Origin: Rhodosorus marinus | Taxonomy: Eukaryota > Rhodophyta > Stylonematophyceae > Stylonematales > Stylonemataceae | Direction: 5' to 3' | Assembly: GCA_029953675.1 (NCBI GenBank) | Contig: JAMWBK010000004.1 | Span: forward strand, 2,294,001 to 2,358,000 | Length of the DNA stretch: 64,000 nt | Shown here: positions 11,410 to 22,212 of the stretch, piece by piece | Layout of the letters: each line of letters starts with the position of its first letter | Numbering within the stretch: the stretch's first letter is position 1 | Translations under genes and position numbers: made by a program | Notes under the pieces: generated by a model | Seen by the model: the letters and a program-made list of their open reading frames with translations, nothing else | Told to the model about the DNA's origin: nothing | The model's database searches: none

Positions 11410-14400
11410 TCAAAGCTTCTCTACCATTAAGTCATTGTTGGACAGTCCAAACGAATCAGCTCCCGGTCTCCAACTGCCTGAACTAGTTGGTAGCTGCCTT
11501 CGGACCCCTTCCTCGCAAGTTATCCTGCTATACTGTGCCGGCAGCACGTGAACCTAGCAGAGATATCGGAATTCTTGGTCGTTTAACACAGGATTCCTTC
11601 CCAAAGCGTTGTGGGTTATGAAATTCCTACCTGAAGAATTTGATCTGCATGATCCACACTGAATACGTACGGGTCTTCGGCAACCGGTGCCTCCACCATC
11701 ATTATCTTAGGTGGGCTCAGCAACCCGCTTCGAAGAGGTATTATATGCCTCACAATATTCTTCTTTTCTGCCACAACCTTTCCTCTCTGCTTTCCCGCAA
11801 CCACCCACTCCTTTGGGTCGTGCTTAATTTCATACAGAAGAAGCTCTTGAGCAAGAGAGTTTTTCGATGATTCCAATATCGGCTCTACAGTAAACTCAAA
11901 CTTCACTCTTGAACCCACGACTGCATTTCCCTCAACACTGCGGCGGACCTAGCGCACGAATACCGAAGAAGCACACGAGATGCTGCTGTTAGCTAAGGTT
12001 GAGTGTAGGTTGATGCAGCAATACGTTCTTTTAGTACGCTGTCGGCTTTCGTTACCAAAAAGCTTTTCGCCTCCTTGACCAAAGCTTCCAAGTTGCACAC
12101 CCCCTCTGAGAATTGGGAAGCCCTATCTCCTCCTGCAGCTTGCACCTCAACGCTTATGGAGACGAGGCTCTCCTCATCGGGGCCTGAAGTATCCGCAGAG
12201 CGTTTGACTGGAAACACAGTGTGAAACGTGCTTGCTGGTTGAATCTTCTGCTGGAGGAGGTCGCCGTGGGGTGGACGCTCGGTTCTGTCGATTAACCATT
12301 TCTTGCCGGTAATCTTGAGCTCTGCGTTGAGGATCCCAAGCTCGGCTTGCTTCATTTCGTTCAGGATAGCTATCGATAAAAGAGAGGAATCCGGCGAAAC
12401 GCTTTCCAATCTCGCGATGAACTTAAGCGGTCTCACGAATTCCAAAACCTTCGACATCTGCCGGCTGATGACTCTAGGCATACCACCATGCGAGAAGGAC
12501 AACGTCGCCTTAACTTCCAATTCCGCTTGAAACACTTTGCGTTCCAATGAACTCTCCAACATGTACCTAGGCACGACTTGATCAACTCTGAAAGGTACTT
12601 GCACACTATACGCTGCACTTGGTTCCAACTGAAGGTCCACCCTCTCCGAAACAGAAACACACTCGCTTCCATCCTTGTCCATCAAGTGTATGCCGGCTTG
12701 TACGTCCCTTCGCAGGGATTCAGGTGTATTAAGTTTTACGTGCATTTCGACAGTACCATCGTACCCCGAATTCCCAGCCACAAAGCTGACCCTAGCAGAA
12801 TTCTCACTGCCGTTGATCAGGGGCAAGTCTTCAGCATCCTCGACAGAAACTTCCAAGGGTGTTGAACCAACGCTTTGAAACAATAGGTTCGATGGTGTTC
12901 TCCCACGCACCCCGCTTTCAAAGTTTTCCCAAAGCCTGAGCTTTTCTAGGCTCATGCTCACCGTGTACAGCTTGAACCACCCCGCAGAAGCAACTTGTTG
13001 TGTTGATGCCAGAACGGAAGTAGTGCCCGGCTTCAAGTGGAGCGGCCCAGGGTTGGTGAACATAAGCACCGCAGTGCTGATCCGCTCCTCCTCCGCTGCT
13101 CCTCGCATCTCCACAACCAAGGAAGTGAACGACATCTCAACCTGAACCCTGGAGCGGAATGTAATGACGACTGACGCCTGCTCGCCTGCAGTCCAGATTT
13201 CTGCTTGCGGCTGTATTTGTACAGAGAAAAGCTTTCTCAGGTCGAACTTCATCTCTTCCGGCAGCTCACTCTAAAGACCGGTAGATTTCTGTAAGTAAGT
13301 CATGACGTTCGGCAAATTTTTTTGTGCGAAGTCCTTACCGCTGCTTTAGTGGCCTCCTTAACCCATTTTTGCGAGTCTTCTGAAAAAGCATTCTCGCCCA
13401 TGTCAAGCACCAATTGATCAGACCCGGATATTGTAACTGCAGCCAGAGCGCTAAGAAGGTAGTCTTGCTTCAAATTCAACCTTCTCTCCAAGTCAGCTAC
13501 TCTTGAGCGGATCTCATTGTGAAGCAGATCCCAACCACCCTTCGCAGAGAACTGGTGACAGTGACTGGCCAGCAGCTCTACCGCCTGCTTCTCAAACCCT
13601 TTCTCAAGACAGAGTTGTCCGAGTTGAATTTGCATTCTGTCCGCAAAGCTGGACCGTCCAGCAGCCTAGCCGAGACAGTACGTAGGATTGGTGTCAGAGG
13701 ACCACGTGAAGAGGTTTCGTAGTTGCTGACACGCGCCGAAAGGCTTACCCTAAACACTTCGGCTGTCTGCATAGTCATTTCGGTATATAGTTCCCATGCG
13801 CTTTCTCTGCTTTCAAGCGCTCCTTGGAGCTCAGGGTGCTGGATGAGCCTAGCAGTACACGCACAAGTCTCGAGCTTTAGACTAAGAAACAGAATCCACG
13901 TGTAAGCGTGACAATCGTGGGAAAGGCTTACCTAGCAACTTCTGCCGACTTGGGAATGCTTTCGACTATGGACATACCATCAAAAAGATCTGGAATGCTC
14001 GCTTCAGCCATTGCACGAAACTGGTCAAGCGCATGTTGACAGCAGAACGCAATGAGCTTCGCAGTTTTTCGACGGGTTGCTTTCTCCGAACCATCCTCTT
14101 TTCCGGCAGGTCCGATCAAGCCCGATAGGACATCTATAAGAGTTCTGGATAGGGCGCGGCAAAGGGGAAGATGAATTCTTCTCAGTTCGGGCATATATGA
14201 TGTTGAGTCGCAGGGTTTGGGGTTTCTGCCGCTTCGCAGATTCCTTGGAGGTCCGTCTTCAATTGCTCAGTTACCTCGATGCTGAAAACCCCCACAAATA
14301 GGATGCAAACCTGAGATACTCAGACTTGGTCTTCTCAAATTCCTCCTTGAACCTCCCTTGAACGAACTCCAAGAATTTGATTCCTTTTTCTCCCACCTGC

Positions 14401-15618
14401 ACTTTCCTGTCCTGTTCCATCAGAATCTTCATCCTCGATGAAAACAAGTAGGTTCTAAGGTCCAACTCAGTGATCGTCCCAGAGGCGATCATCCTCCTAT
14501 AACTTTTCGCTTCTGGATCTATAACATTAGCCACAAACTCCCCTGCGTCAGCGGGAAAAAAGGTAGTTGCCCCTTCTTTCCTCTCTATCAGCGCCTGTTC
14601 AAGCTCCTCGAAAATCCTACGACAGGAAAACAAAACGGGAACTCAAAATCGATCCTCGAACTTCTTTTCCGTCAAAGTAACGCCTGTTTCAGCAGTTGAG
14701 CAAGGTGAAATGCAACAATAGCTAGCCCCTCGTCAAAAAAAAACCGGGACTTTTTTGACTTACACAAGAGCCAGATCGAGCCGATTCAGTTGAACGAAAA
14801 GCTCCGCCTGAGGCACGTAGGCGTGCACGTAGCTACAGAATGACCTGTTTCGTAAGAATCAAAGAGAATTTGGACGTTAATGTCAGCCGGAGTTCGTTCG
14901 CTCGTTTGCGTCACTGACGATCCCTTTTGAACCAAGAAGTCTTAACTTCTTCTGAATAGTTCGAAAGTTGGAAATCATACCACCCAGGAAGGAGCCTGTT
15001 CGCATGCGCCTGCGCCGCTTCCTTCTTCAGCGATTCGATCTTCAGCTGTATCGAAATGTTCAGCGATTCCCGCAGCCTTAAGCTTAACTCTTCCCACGAA
15101 ACGCTTTCTAAGGTCGCAGTAGCATTCACGTAGAGTACTAGCAGTCTATCCTTGCCGCCTCTAGTCAACCCCAAGGTGATTCTGAACTTTTCCAGGGTTG
15201 CTTTATTTGCTTTCGACTCCTCCGCTCCTTGCCTGGATACGTAAGCCACGAGCCATTCCGTACTTCTGTCCGTGCATGACTCCACAAACTCGCTGATTCG
15301 AGAGCCCTTGTCTTTGAAAGCATCATCACTCAATTTTGAGAAGAAAAACAGCTGCACGTATGGTCTCTTCAATCCAGTTGCCGATGGCTGCCTCCTCAAA
15401 TTCTCAGCGATCCCATCTACAATATCACCCCTCAAATCATTAAATAAGAACGTAACATTCTCAGCTTTAATCACAGCCCCTTCTGCGTTTCTCCACGCTA
15501 CAGAGGTCTCAAACGTAGCCGGGAGCTGTACACGGGACCCAGCATTTCCATCATCTGAAACTCGTATCGCCAGCCCTCTCCCAGCCTGCCGATCCTCGCG
15601 TTCCTGCGCGCTAGACAT
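11410..15618 (-). CDS. TRAPPC10: TRAPP II complex subunit TRAPPC10 (Trs130)
   Basis: Nine exons: 15618-14915, 14844-14764, 14616-14275, 14225-13932, 13881-13749, 13665-13339, 13270-12056, 11948-11631 and 11553-11410. Lengths and phases are consistent and give 1185 residues, close to the human protein. TRAPPC10 is part of the TRAPP II complex, a Rab exchange factor at the Golgi. Evidence includes QSFCSYVHAYVPQAELFVQL around the exon 1/2 join, ELDLRTYLFSSRMKIL in exon 3, the region leading into LRKLFSVQIQPQ in exon 7, and the C-terminal pattern DPKEWVVAGKQRG...PLRSGLLSPP. The GTG at 15642 is not the start; the ATG at 15618 is. The donor of exon 7 could be at 12056 or 12038, since both keep frame. 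The shortest introns are 49 and 50 nt. Confidence 0.9.
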
Positions 15619-15760
15619 CACTTCTCCATCCCAGCCTTGCACAAAAATACTCTGACATTTCCCTCTCCTCCCTAACAGCCTTCAAGTCAAAACCCAAAAC
15701 CAAGCTCCCCCCACCGCTCCAAAATAAAATAAACAGTACACCTCAAACGCGATCTGGCAT

Positions 15761-16260
15761 ATGCCCAATGCTCCACCTCAATCCGAGCAAACCTCCCTGG
15801 CCAAAGCTAACAGGCGGATGCTACCCACACAAACCCACGCCTTGTCCTGGCCAAAGCAAACCCGCCAATGTTACACACTCAAAGCTTTTCTAGGCCAAGT
15901 CTATTCCTGCCAATGCTACCCAGTGACACTCTGGTGGGGACGTTTTTGCTGGCCAAACCAAACATACCATTGCTCCTACCAAACAGAACACACGATCTTC
16001 TTCCCGGGGGCCAGACCTAACCCGCCAATGTTACTAAGTCTCGACGGCGTTCTAGTTGAGGCAGCCGAACTAGACTAGGTTGATTGGTTTCCCCTTTGAA
16101 ACCACAACTCTTTTACGGGCCAAGCCTAACCGGCGAATGGTATCCAGCGACACCCACTTGGGCCCCTCTTGCTAGACAAACCAAAACAGCCAATATTACT
16201 CCTATCTGACAGTTTATCTTCCCCGCTGGGCCAACCTAACCAGCCAATGTTACTTCTCAC
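15761..16260. repeat. Degenerate ~60-bp tandem repeat (minisatellite) with a GCCAATGTTAC core
   Basis: About eight diverged copies of a unit containing GGCCAA-CCTAACC-GCCAATGTTAC, spaced roughly 55-75 bp. Examples of the core are at about 15868, 15910, 16026, 16130, 16189 and 16240. Each carries a CCAAT-like element on the plus strand. The array lies immediately upstream of the TRAPPC10 start on the minus strand, so it may overlap its promoter. No open frame continues through it. Confidence 0.75.
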
Positions 16261-16379
16261 GATGTAGTATTGCTTAATATAGGGAAGTGTTACGGAGCTT
16301 ATCCTTTGAAACCGTTGCAGACGTACCTCATTATCAATCCTCGTTAAACGCTTCAGTTGAATCGTGGAGGTGGATTGAG

Positions 16380-16581
16380 CTGTCCAGGACTGTGGCGGGA
16401 GGGCTTTTGAGTATGCACATATCATTTCGCTGCACATGGTCTACCAAAGACAACGACGCCTGGATCAGATGGATTGCTAGCTGTCCAGGACTGCGGCGGG
16501 AGGGCTTTTGAGTATGCACATATCATTTCGCTGCACATGGTCTACCAAAGACAACGACGCCTGGATCAGATGGATTGCTGA
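16380..16581. repeat. 101-bp direct tandem duplication
   Basis: The unit starting CTGTCCAGGACTG at 16380 is repeated from 16481. The only internal difference I see is T versus C (16393 versus 16494), plus divergence at the last bases. Near-identity points to a recent duplication or an assembly artefact. Confidence 0.9.
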
Positions 16582-16829
16582 GCGCTAGATACTGCTTTTC
16601 TGCCGAATTGTTTTAGCGCTTAACAGGATTGATACCGGGGACAACTTAGGCTTGATACTCGCCGCTGTTCGTCTGTAGAAAACAAAAGCTGTTTGCGATG
16701 GAACTCTATTCCCCGACCACGAGGAAGGAGTGAACACATATATGAGATGTTCGTTTAGCTACATGTACCCATATTGATGTCGCGCTGGTACGGTTACTGC
16801 TTTGATGCTTGTTCCCGAGGACGTTTTTC

Positions 16830-17647
16830 AAAGCGAAGAGGATTGTGACATGAGATGGCAAGAAACAGATCTTTTCATCCTGAAGGTAAGCCTTCCACAG
16901 AGTATTAGGCGCGGCCCGGCCTTCGCCTGTCTCGGAGAATTTTGAACCGACCTGGTGCACAGCCTTAAGAGTTCCAGTCCGGTGTGATTTTGTTTTAAGC
17001 TTCTCCCGCGTGGGGTGATGGACGCCATGAATCAGCATCAGCAGTCCAAAAATCGGACAGAATCCAGCACAAGCGTGGTCTGATGCTGAACATTTTCTCC
17101 GGGCACTCGTTTACAGGATAGAAATACTAGCTCTACTGCGGGCTTGGATAGCTGCCTCCGAAGTTCTACCAAGCCTCGACAAGACCGATGCAGAGCAAGA
17201 TATCAAGAACTCATTAAGACAACCATGCAATCCAAAACCTGGGCTGAAAAGGGACGACGTACTATCTAGAAGCCGTAAGTTCATCCGTGGTACCTTGATG
17301 TTACGCCTCAAAACTGTACGCGGTATTGAGGATACCTCCGCAGTGGGATTGCGGGTCCGAGCCACGTGCTCTTCAGCAGCACAAGCACAAAATCTCAGCG
17401 AGCTGCGGAACTTCGAAAAAGTACCTCGTGGAGAAACTCTTTTGCGTCAACAAGGTGCAGTCTCCTCATGGTATCAATGTTTGTCCAAGCACAGCGCCTT
17501 CACCTTGACGAACCTTCAAATATTGACCCAGCAATAGCTTCCCACGCGCTCGCCTTAGCGTACTCAAAGGCTGGGAATCTACGAAGTATTCAGAAACTTG
17601 CAGCTACTCCTTCCCGGGTCCAGACTTCATGTAAGGTTTTGGATTAG
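16830..17647 (+). CDS. Unrecognised spliced gene, convergent with seipin
   Basis: The last exon, 17331-17647, joins an upstream exon ending at 17274 through a 56-nt GT-AG intron with matching phase. The joined frame reads NPAQAWSDAEHFLRALVYRI ... LPSLDKTDAEQDIKN, then across the join YLRSGIAGPSHVLFSS, ending NIDPAIASHALALAYSKAG and a TAG at 17645. It is rich in helical, Ala/Leu-containing segments. A further coding-like exon ends at the donor 16886 (reads MRWQETDLFILK), but its phase does not fit the next exon directly, so one exon is missing from my model. No family recognised. The stop is only 74 bp from the seipin stop on the other strand. Confidence 0.5.
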
Positions 17648-17721
17648 CGTGATTGCTATCCTCACGGGAAGGAGCAGGTATAGCGGTAAAACCATGCCAG
17701 CGGCCTGCAGGTATTTCCAGA

Positions 17722-19327
17722 TTAGAAGCTCGTTAAGTGAAAGCACGAAGGATGACGATGAAGAGAAAACATGAAGCTCACCGTAAGCAAGGAAGGTTTA
17801 TGATAAAAATCGATGTACGGAGCAACGTTCGACTTCACCAAGTAAAACACTGCCAGGGACAGCACCAACAGGGAGACGAAAGAAACGGTCCATACGAGGA
17901 CCAGCCCAGTTGCAAGGAAGCCCCTAAACTCAGTCAAGGCTAGGATTGGGAAGGCTGATCGGTGCAATTGAATCTCCAGCTCAGCTTTTGAGATACGAAT
18001 CTGGGAGGGCTGTACGTGAAGATGCGCGATCGTCTTCACTGGCGGAGTTGGCGCAGTAAACGGAATCTTTTCTGCAAACGTCATTCTCACGGTTTGGTAT
18101 TCGCTCTGGCGGGATTAGTTGAAGCGGCGCACATCAACCAGCAATCAGCAACAGACTATTCAACGCTGGAGACGTCTTGGCATGACTTGACACATTCTCA
18201 CCGTAAAACCGCACAACAAGGGAACGAGCAGTATCCATGCCCTCAGTGTCCGAATAGTGGAAGATTGAAACCGCAGCGAAGTGACTGCAGCATAGCTTCC
18301 CACTGTTTCACCACATAGGTTCTCTACACCCATGAAGACCTTTTGAGAGGAAAAACGGCTCTCATCAGGTTTAGAAAACTATTCCCTGGAGCTGTCGACT
18401 TAGCTGTTCAGTCCTCAAGATACCTTAAAAGAATTAGTTGCAAAATTTCCATCTGATTCCGGTAGAACCATATTCAGGGATGCGGATATGGACTTCATGT
18501 CCGGAGAGCAGGGACATAGTCGGCGGCAGGAGCAATCTGAGTGACATGGAGAGGCGAAAATGCGACTAGAACTGAGGTTGCCTACCTTCGAATGGTAGAA
18601 CCGATCAGACGGAAGGGTTGCCTGAGCGACGAGCCTAAGGGCGAGTACAAAAGGAGGCAGACCATGGCGCTGTTAAATTAAATAACGGAATGCTCTGAGA
18701 GCAGGCCCGTTAGTGAATTGCTTACGTGTAGTTCTCCCCCAAAGGCACGAAGTCAATAGGTACTCGAAAATTGGTTCTGGTAAACAACTTCAGGTAGCCG
18801 TACAGACTGTTCCCAAAGGAAGGCAGAAAATTCCTTAAATGAGTCTCAGGACTAGAATTGGAGATGATAATTACTCAAACACAATTGATTCATATTGACG
18901 GGTTCGCCTACGGAAAGAAGGTGCTGTGGAAAGAACAACTGCGTTAAGTACAAATCGCAATTTTGCGCCACACTGGCTGGTGGATAGCGAATCCCTGCGC
19001 GTACCATGAAACTGAGAACGGGATCAACGTAAGGCCGAGCAAGAACACGGCCAGGAGAGTAAGCCTTCGCTTAATGCGTCTTCTGCGAGCTTTTCGAAGC
19101 GACTCAACAGCTTCCTTCGAATCTATCGTGGTGCTCGATACGGATGTCAGGGACGAACTGTCCCTATCATCAATCCCCCGATCCAAAACCTTCCCTGAAC
19201 TCCACCAGAATCCACGTGCAGAGCTACGAGAACTGCGAGAACTCGATACCTCACTGCTCGTGTCTTCAACTGGCACCGGCGTCTCACTTGCCCCCGCCTT
19301 TCCTCGCCTCCTCCTGAGTCCCAACAT
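17722..19327 (-). CDS. Seipin (lipid-droplet biogenesis protein)
   Basis: Five exons: 19327 to about 19005 (or 18952), 18851-18726, 18634-18424, 18339-18202 and 18105-17722, about 390 residues. Seipin is an oligomeric ER membrane protein at ER-lipid droplet contacts. Exon 1 has a Ser-rich basic N-terminus and the first membrane helix (LTLLAVFLLGLTLIPFSVSW). Exon 2 has the VPIDF stretch that matches the family's YFDY region. Exon 3 has the hallmark SLNMVLPESDGN. Exon 4 continues VFMGVENLCGETVG and ends in LLVPLLCGFT. Exon 5 has ISKAELEIQLHRSAFPILAL followed by the second membrane helix. The first splice junction is uncertain: donors at 19004 and 18951 both give open reading with different acceptors. 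The family call is firm. Confidence 0.83.
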
Positions 19328-20099
19328 TTCGCTTTCACCAATTTAATAAAATAAACAGAAACAGTAAGAAACAAAAAGCCCAACAACGTGATGCGAAACC
19401 AAAACTCGTCGAGCCCGTACAGACGCTGGTCACTACCAGAGACACTCCAACCCCTTTTTCTCCTTGGTCCTTACACTTTGGTATCAACGGCATCTAAAAA
19501 CGTCCAGCGCAAAAAACCTCGCCAACGGAAGGGGAAGCGAGGCACAATTGAATTCCCTAACAAAGAAACACAACTATGATATTAAAACGCTAAACTCAGT
19601 CAATATATTATTCTTAATGTATAAAAAAAGGAGTATACTTTAAACTATTTTTTAATTAAATATATTCATGGTTATAAAATGATAAACAAGCACAATATAT
19701 AAATCTTATTTTTAAAATACAAAGATGTATCAGTCATTATTTTCCCTCGTTAGCTCTTCGAATTGGATACAGAAATTTATTCTTGTCCTTTTTGTATTGT
19801 TGGACCAATGAATACTTGTGAAGATGTTTCAACCGTTTTTCCAGTCAACATAATCGTACTTTTCATGAAATAAATAAAATTTCAATATCTGTTTTTAAGT
19901 ATTTCTTGAAAATCTTGTTCGAGAAATCCAATGAAAGAGCGTCGCATGAAGGGGGGTTGGTGTAGATCTGGGAGAAAATTCTTTATTAAGATAATATTTC
20001 TTTTAATTAGGAATTATTTTCTTGATTTTGGTAGGGAGGGACGTCGTGAAGACATAAGGAGAATCGATTAGGTTGGCAGCGAGGAGAGAGGGGGGTCCG
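19328..20099. other. AT-rich intergenic region between divergent seipin and CRTISO genes
   Basis: From about 19590 to 20040 the DNA is strongly AT-rich and full of stops. Both flanking genes point away, so it should hold two promoters. No specific element can be named. Confidence 0.6.
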
Positions 20100-21982
20100 A
20101 TGGATGCGTGCTGGGACTGGATTTGGTTCGGGAGACCTGGGACAGGCTATTGCATCACGATGGATGGTTTACAATGTTTTGTGAGCGACTTGAATGTCGT
20201 AGGAAGGGGTAGAAGGTGCAAGAGGATAGTGTGCACTGCTGCGGAGAAGCCGGACGACGTGATTGTAGTCGGATCGGGGATGGGTGGACTGGTGACTGCG
20301 ACTCAACTTGCAGCTAAAGGGTTAAAAGTGAGAGTTTTGGAGAAGTACTTGATCCCTGGTGGATCCTCGGGGTACTTTGAGCGGGATGGCTACACCTTTG
20401 ATGTGGGCGCTTCGATGATATTCGGTCTCGGAGATGAGGGGTACACGAACTTGCTCACGCGGGCTCTTGACGCTGTTGGGAAGAAAATTGAGACTAAGCC
20501 AGATCCAACTATAGTTACGTACTATCTTCCTGATGGACTGACCGTCCCCGTTGACCGAAACTACGACGTTTTTATGGGCGAGCTACGAGCAAAGTTCCCA
20601 TCCTCCGCTGACGGCCTCAAGCAGTTTTACGATACATGCGCCGATGTTTTCAAATGCCTCAATGAGATGGAGCTTTTATCGCTAGAGGAGCCACGATACC
20701 TTTTGAAGGTGTTCTTTCAGAAACCTGTCAACTGTCTCAAGTTGCTGTGGTACATGTTCCTGAACGCTGCCGACGAGGTTGGGAAGACTGTTGCCGACCC
20801 CATTGCGAAAAAGTTCGTGGATATCGAATGCTTCCTGATCTCAGTCGCCGGTGCAGACCGGACGCCATTGATCAACACTGGAATGGTGTTCGCAGATCGC
20901 CACTATGGAGGAGCAAACTACCCAATAGGTGGGGTGGGTAAGATTTCATTGGCCCTCGCGGAGGGCTTGGAAGAATACGGTGGTAAGATTGAGTATGGAG
21001 CCCGCGTAAGACGAATCATTGTTGAGGATGGCAAAGCAGTGGGTGTACTACTCGCGAATGGCAAGGAGCTGCTGGCCCGGACTGTTATCTCGAATGCCAC
21101 CAGATGGGACACATTCGAGAACCTCGTGCCTAAGGAATCCGTTCCCGAGGAAGAAAGCATGTTCCAGGATAGGTATAAGAAGACTGCGAGCTTCATATCC
21201 CTTCACGTTGGCGTGAAGAGAGACAAACTTCCTAAAGACCTCGAATGTCATATGATTATTCTCGACGACTATGATAACATGGAGAAGTGCAGGGACGCGG
21301 AGGGCACCTTGTTCGTGTCTGTCCCCACGGTGTTAGACTCTACAATTGCCCCGGATAATCGTCACATTTTCCACATATTCACAGCATCGGATATGGAAGA
21401 ATGGGAAGGCCTTTCCGTCGCAGAGTACAACGAGAAGAAGGAGGAGCTTGCCACAAAGATCCTGAAGAAAGTTGAAGCAGCAGCTGCTCCAGGGCTCACA
21501 GACTCGGTAAGCGTTTCTAGAGAATAAGCAGTCTATTGCATTATTGGCGGCTTCTAGTCCCGCCGAGGATTTGTTCTCCGGAGCAAGACGCCGTGTTTAC
21601 TCGCTAGGTTGGGGAACGTGTAGGCTAGTGAAGCTAATCGGTCCTTGTTCCTTTTGGTGAATAGGTTGAGCTCCTTGAAGTTGGTACTCCACGTACGCAT
21701 CGAAGGTTCCTCGGTAGAATTGATGGGACATATGGCCCGGTTCCAAGGAGGGTCCTTCGAGGACTCGCATCCATGCCGTTCAACAAAACTGCCCTTCCGG
21801 GTCTGTATTGTGTGGGAGACTCAAGTTTTCCGGGCCAAGGGCTGAACGCGGTGGCGTTTTCAGGTTTCTCTTGCGCTCACCGAGTCGCGGCAGACGTAGG
21901 AAAAGAGGACAAGCTTCCGCTGCTTGATGAGCCTTTACAATATTTGTTAGGAAGAAAGAGGCTAGAACTGTTCAACAACTGA
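20100..21982 (+). CDS. Carotenoid (prolycopene) isomerase, CRTISO type
   Basis: Two exons, 20100-21506 and 21665-21982; the junction reads [14 protein letters not shown]. About 574 residues from the ATG at 20100, or 554 from the ATG at 20160. The second start gives a more transit-like leader ending [10 protein letters not shown], so I prefer it. The FAD-binding Rossmann motif is [20 protein letters not shown] followed by [18 protein letters not shown] and [13 protein letters not shown]. The C-terminal block [20 protein letters not shown] and [10 protein letters not shown] is the CRTISO signature. The family isomerises poly-cis carotenoids to all-trans lycopene in plastids. Related CRTISO-like proteins and phytoene-desaturase-type enzymes are hard to separate without a tree, so the exact substrate is inferred. 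Confidence 0.9.
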
Positions 21983-22212
21983 AAGCGGGAAACAAACTAA
22001 ACTTATATCAACTTGAAACTCTCCAACACGCGCCGGTTCACATCCGACGAGGCGCGGCGCGACCCTAGATTACTAACAGAATCCACAGACATCCCGTAGC
22101 AGCTGGGACGACTTGCGACCGGGAGAGTTGTTCCACTTCAGCAAAACTAGTCCTGCCATTACTAGTTAGCACGCGTTCCTTGAAACTCCGGCGACGGATA
22201 GGTAATAAGGCA

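Larger units (their letters stand above)
15619..16829. other. Intergenic repeat region upstream of TRAPPC10
   Basis: Contains the degenerate CCAAT-containing array and the 101-bp tandem duplication listed separately. The stretch 16660-16760 has a short frame reading VCDGTLFPDHEEGV on the plus strand that may be a 5' exon of the following gene. Confidence 0.5.

Noticed and set aside
12303-13145. Several plus-strand frames of 60-95 codons opposite TRAPPC10.
   Set aside because: They are antisense shadows of confirmed exons.
14226-14274. Treating the end of TRAPPC10 exon 3 as a frame-breaking mutation, because another frame reads IEVTEQLKTDLQG there.
   Set aside because: A normal 49-nt GT-AG intron restores the frame exactly and fits the other short introns of this gene.
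15616-15642. A GTG start giving a longer TRAPPC10 N-terminus.
   Set aside because: Nuclear genes use ATG. The first in-frame ATG is at 15618.
15868-16260. Possible CRISPR-like array.
   Set aside because: Units are degenerate and spacers are not unique equal-length segments. This is a eukaryotic minisatellite.
18481-18540. An apparent frameshift in seipin: an out-of-frame stretch reading LLSGHEVHI resembles the residues that precede LPES in plant seipins.
   Set aside because: The main frame is open across the exon, keeps phase with both neighbouring exons, and itself gives KSISASLNMVLPESD, which matches equally well. The other frame is coincidental.
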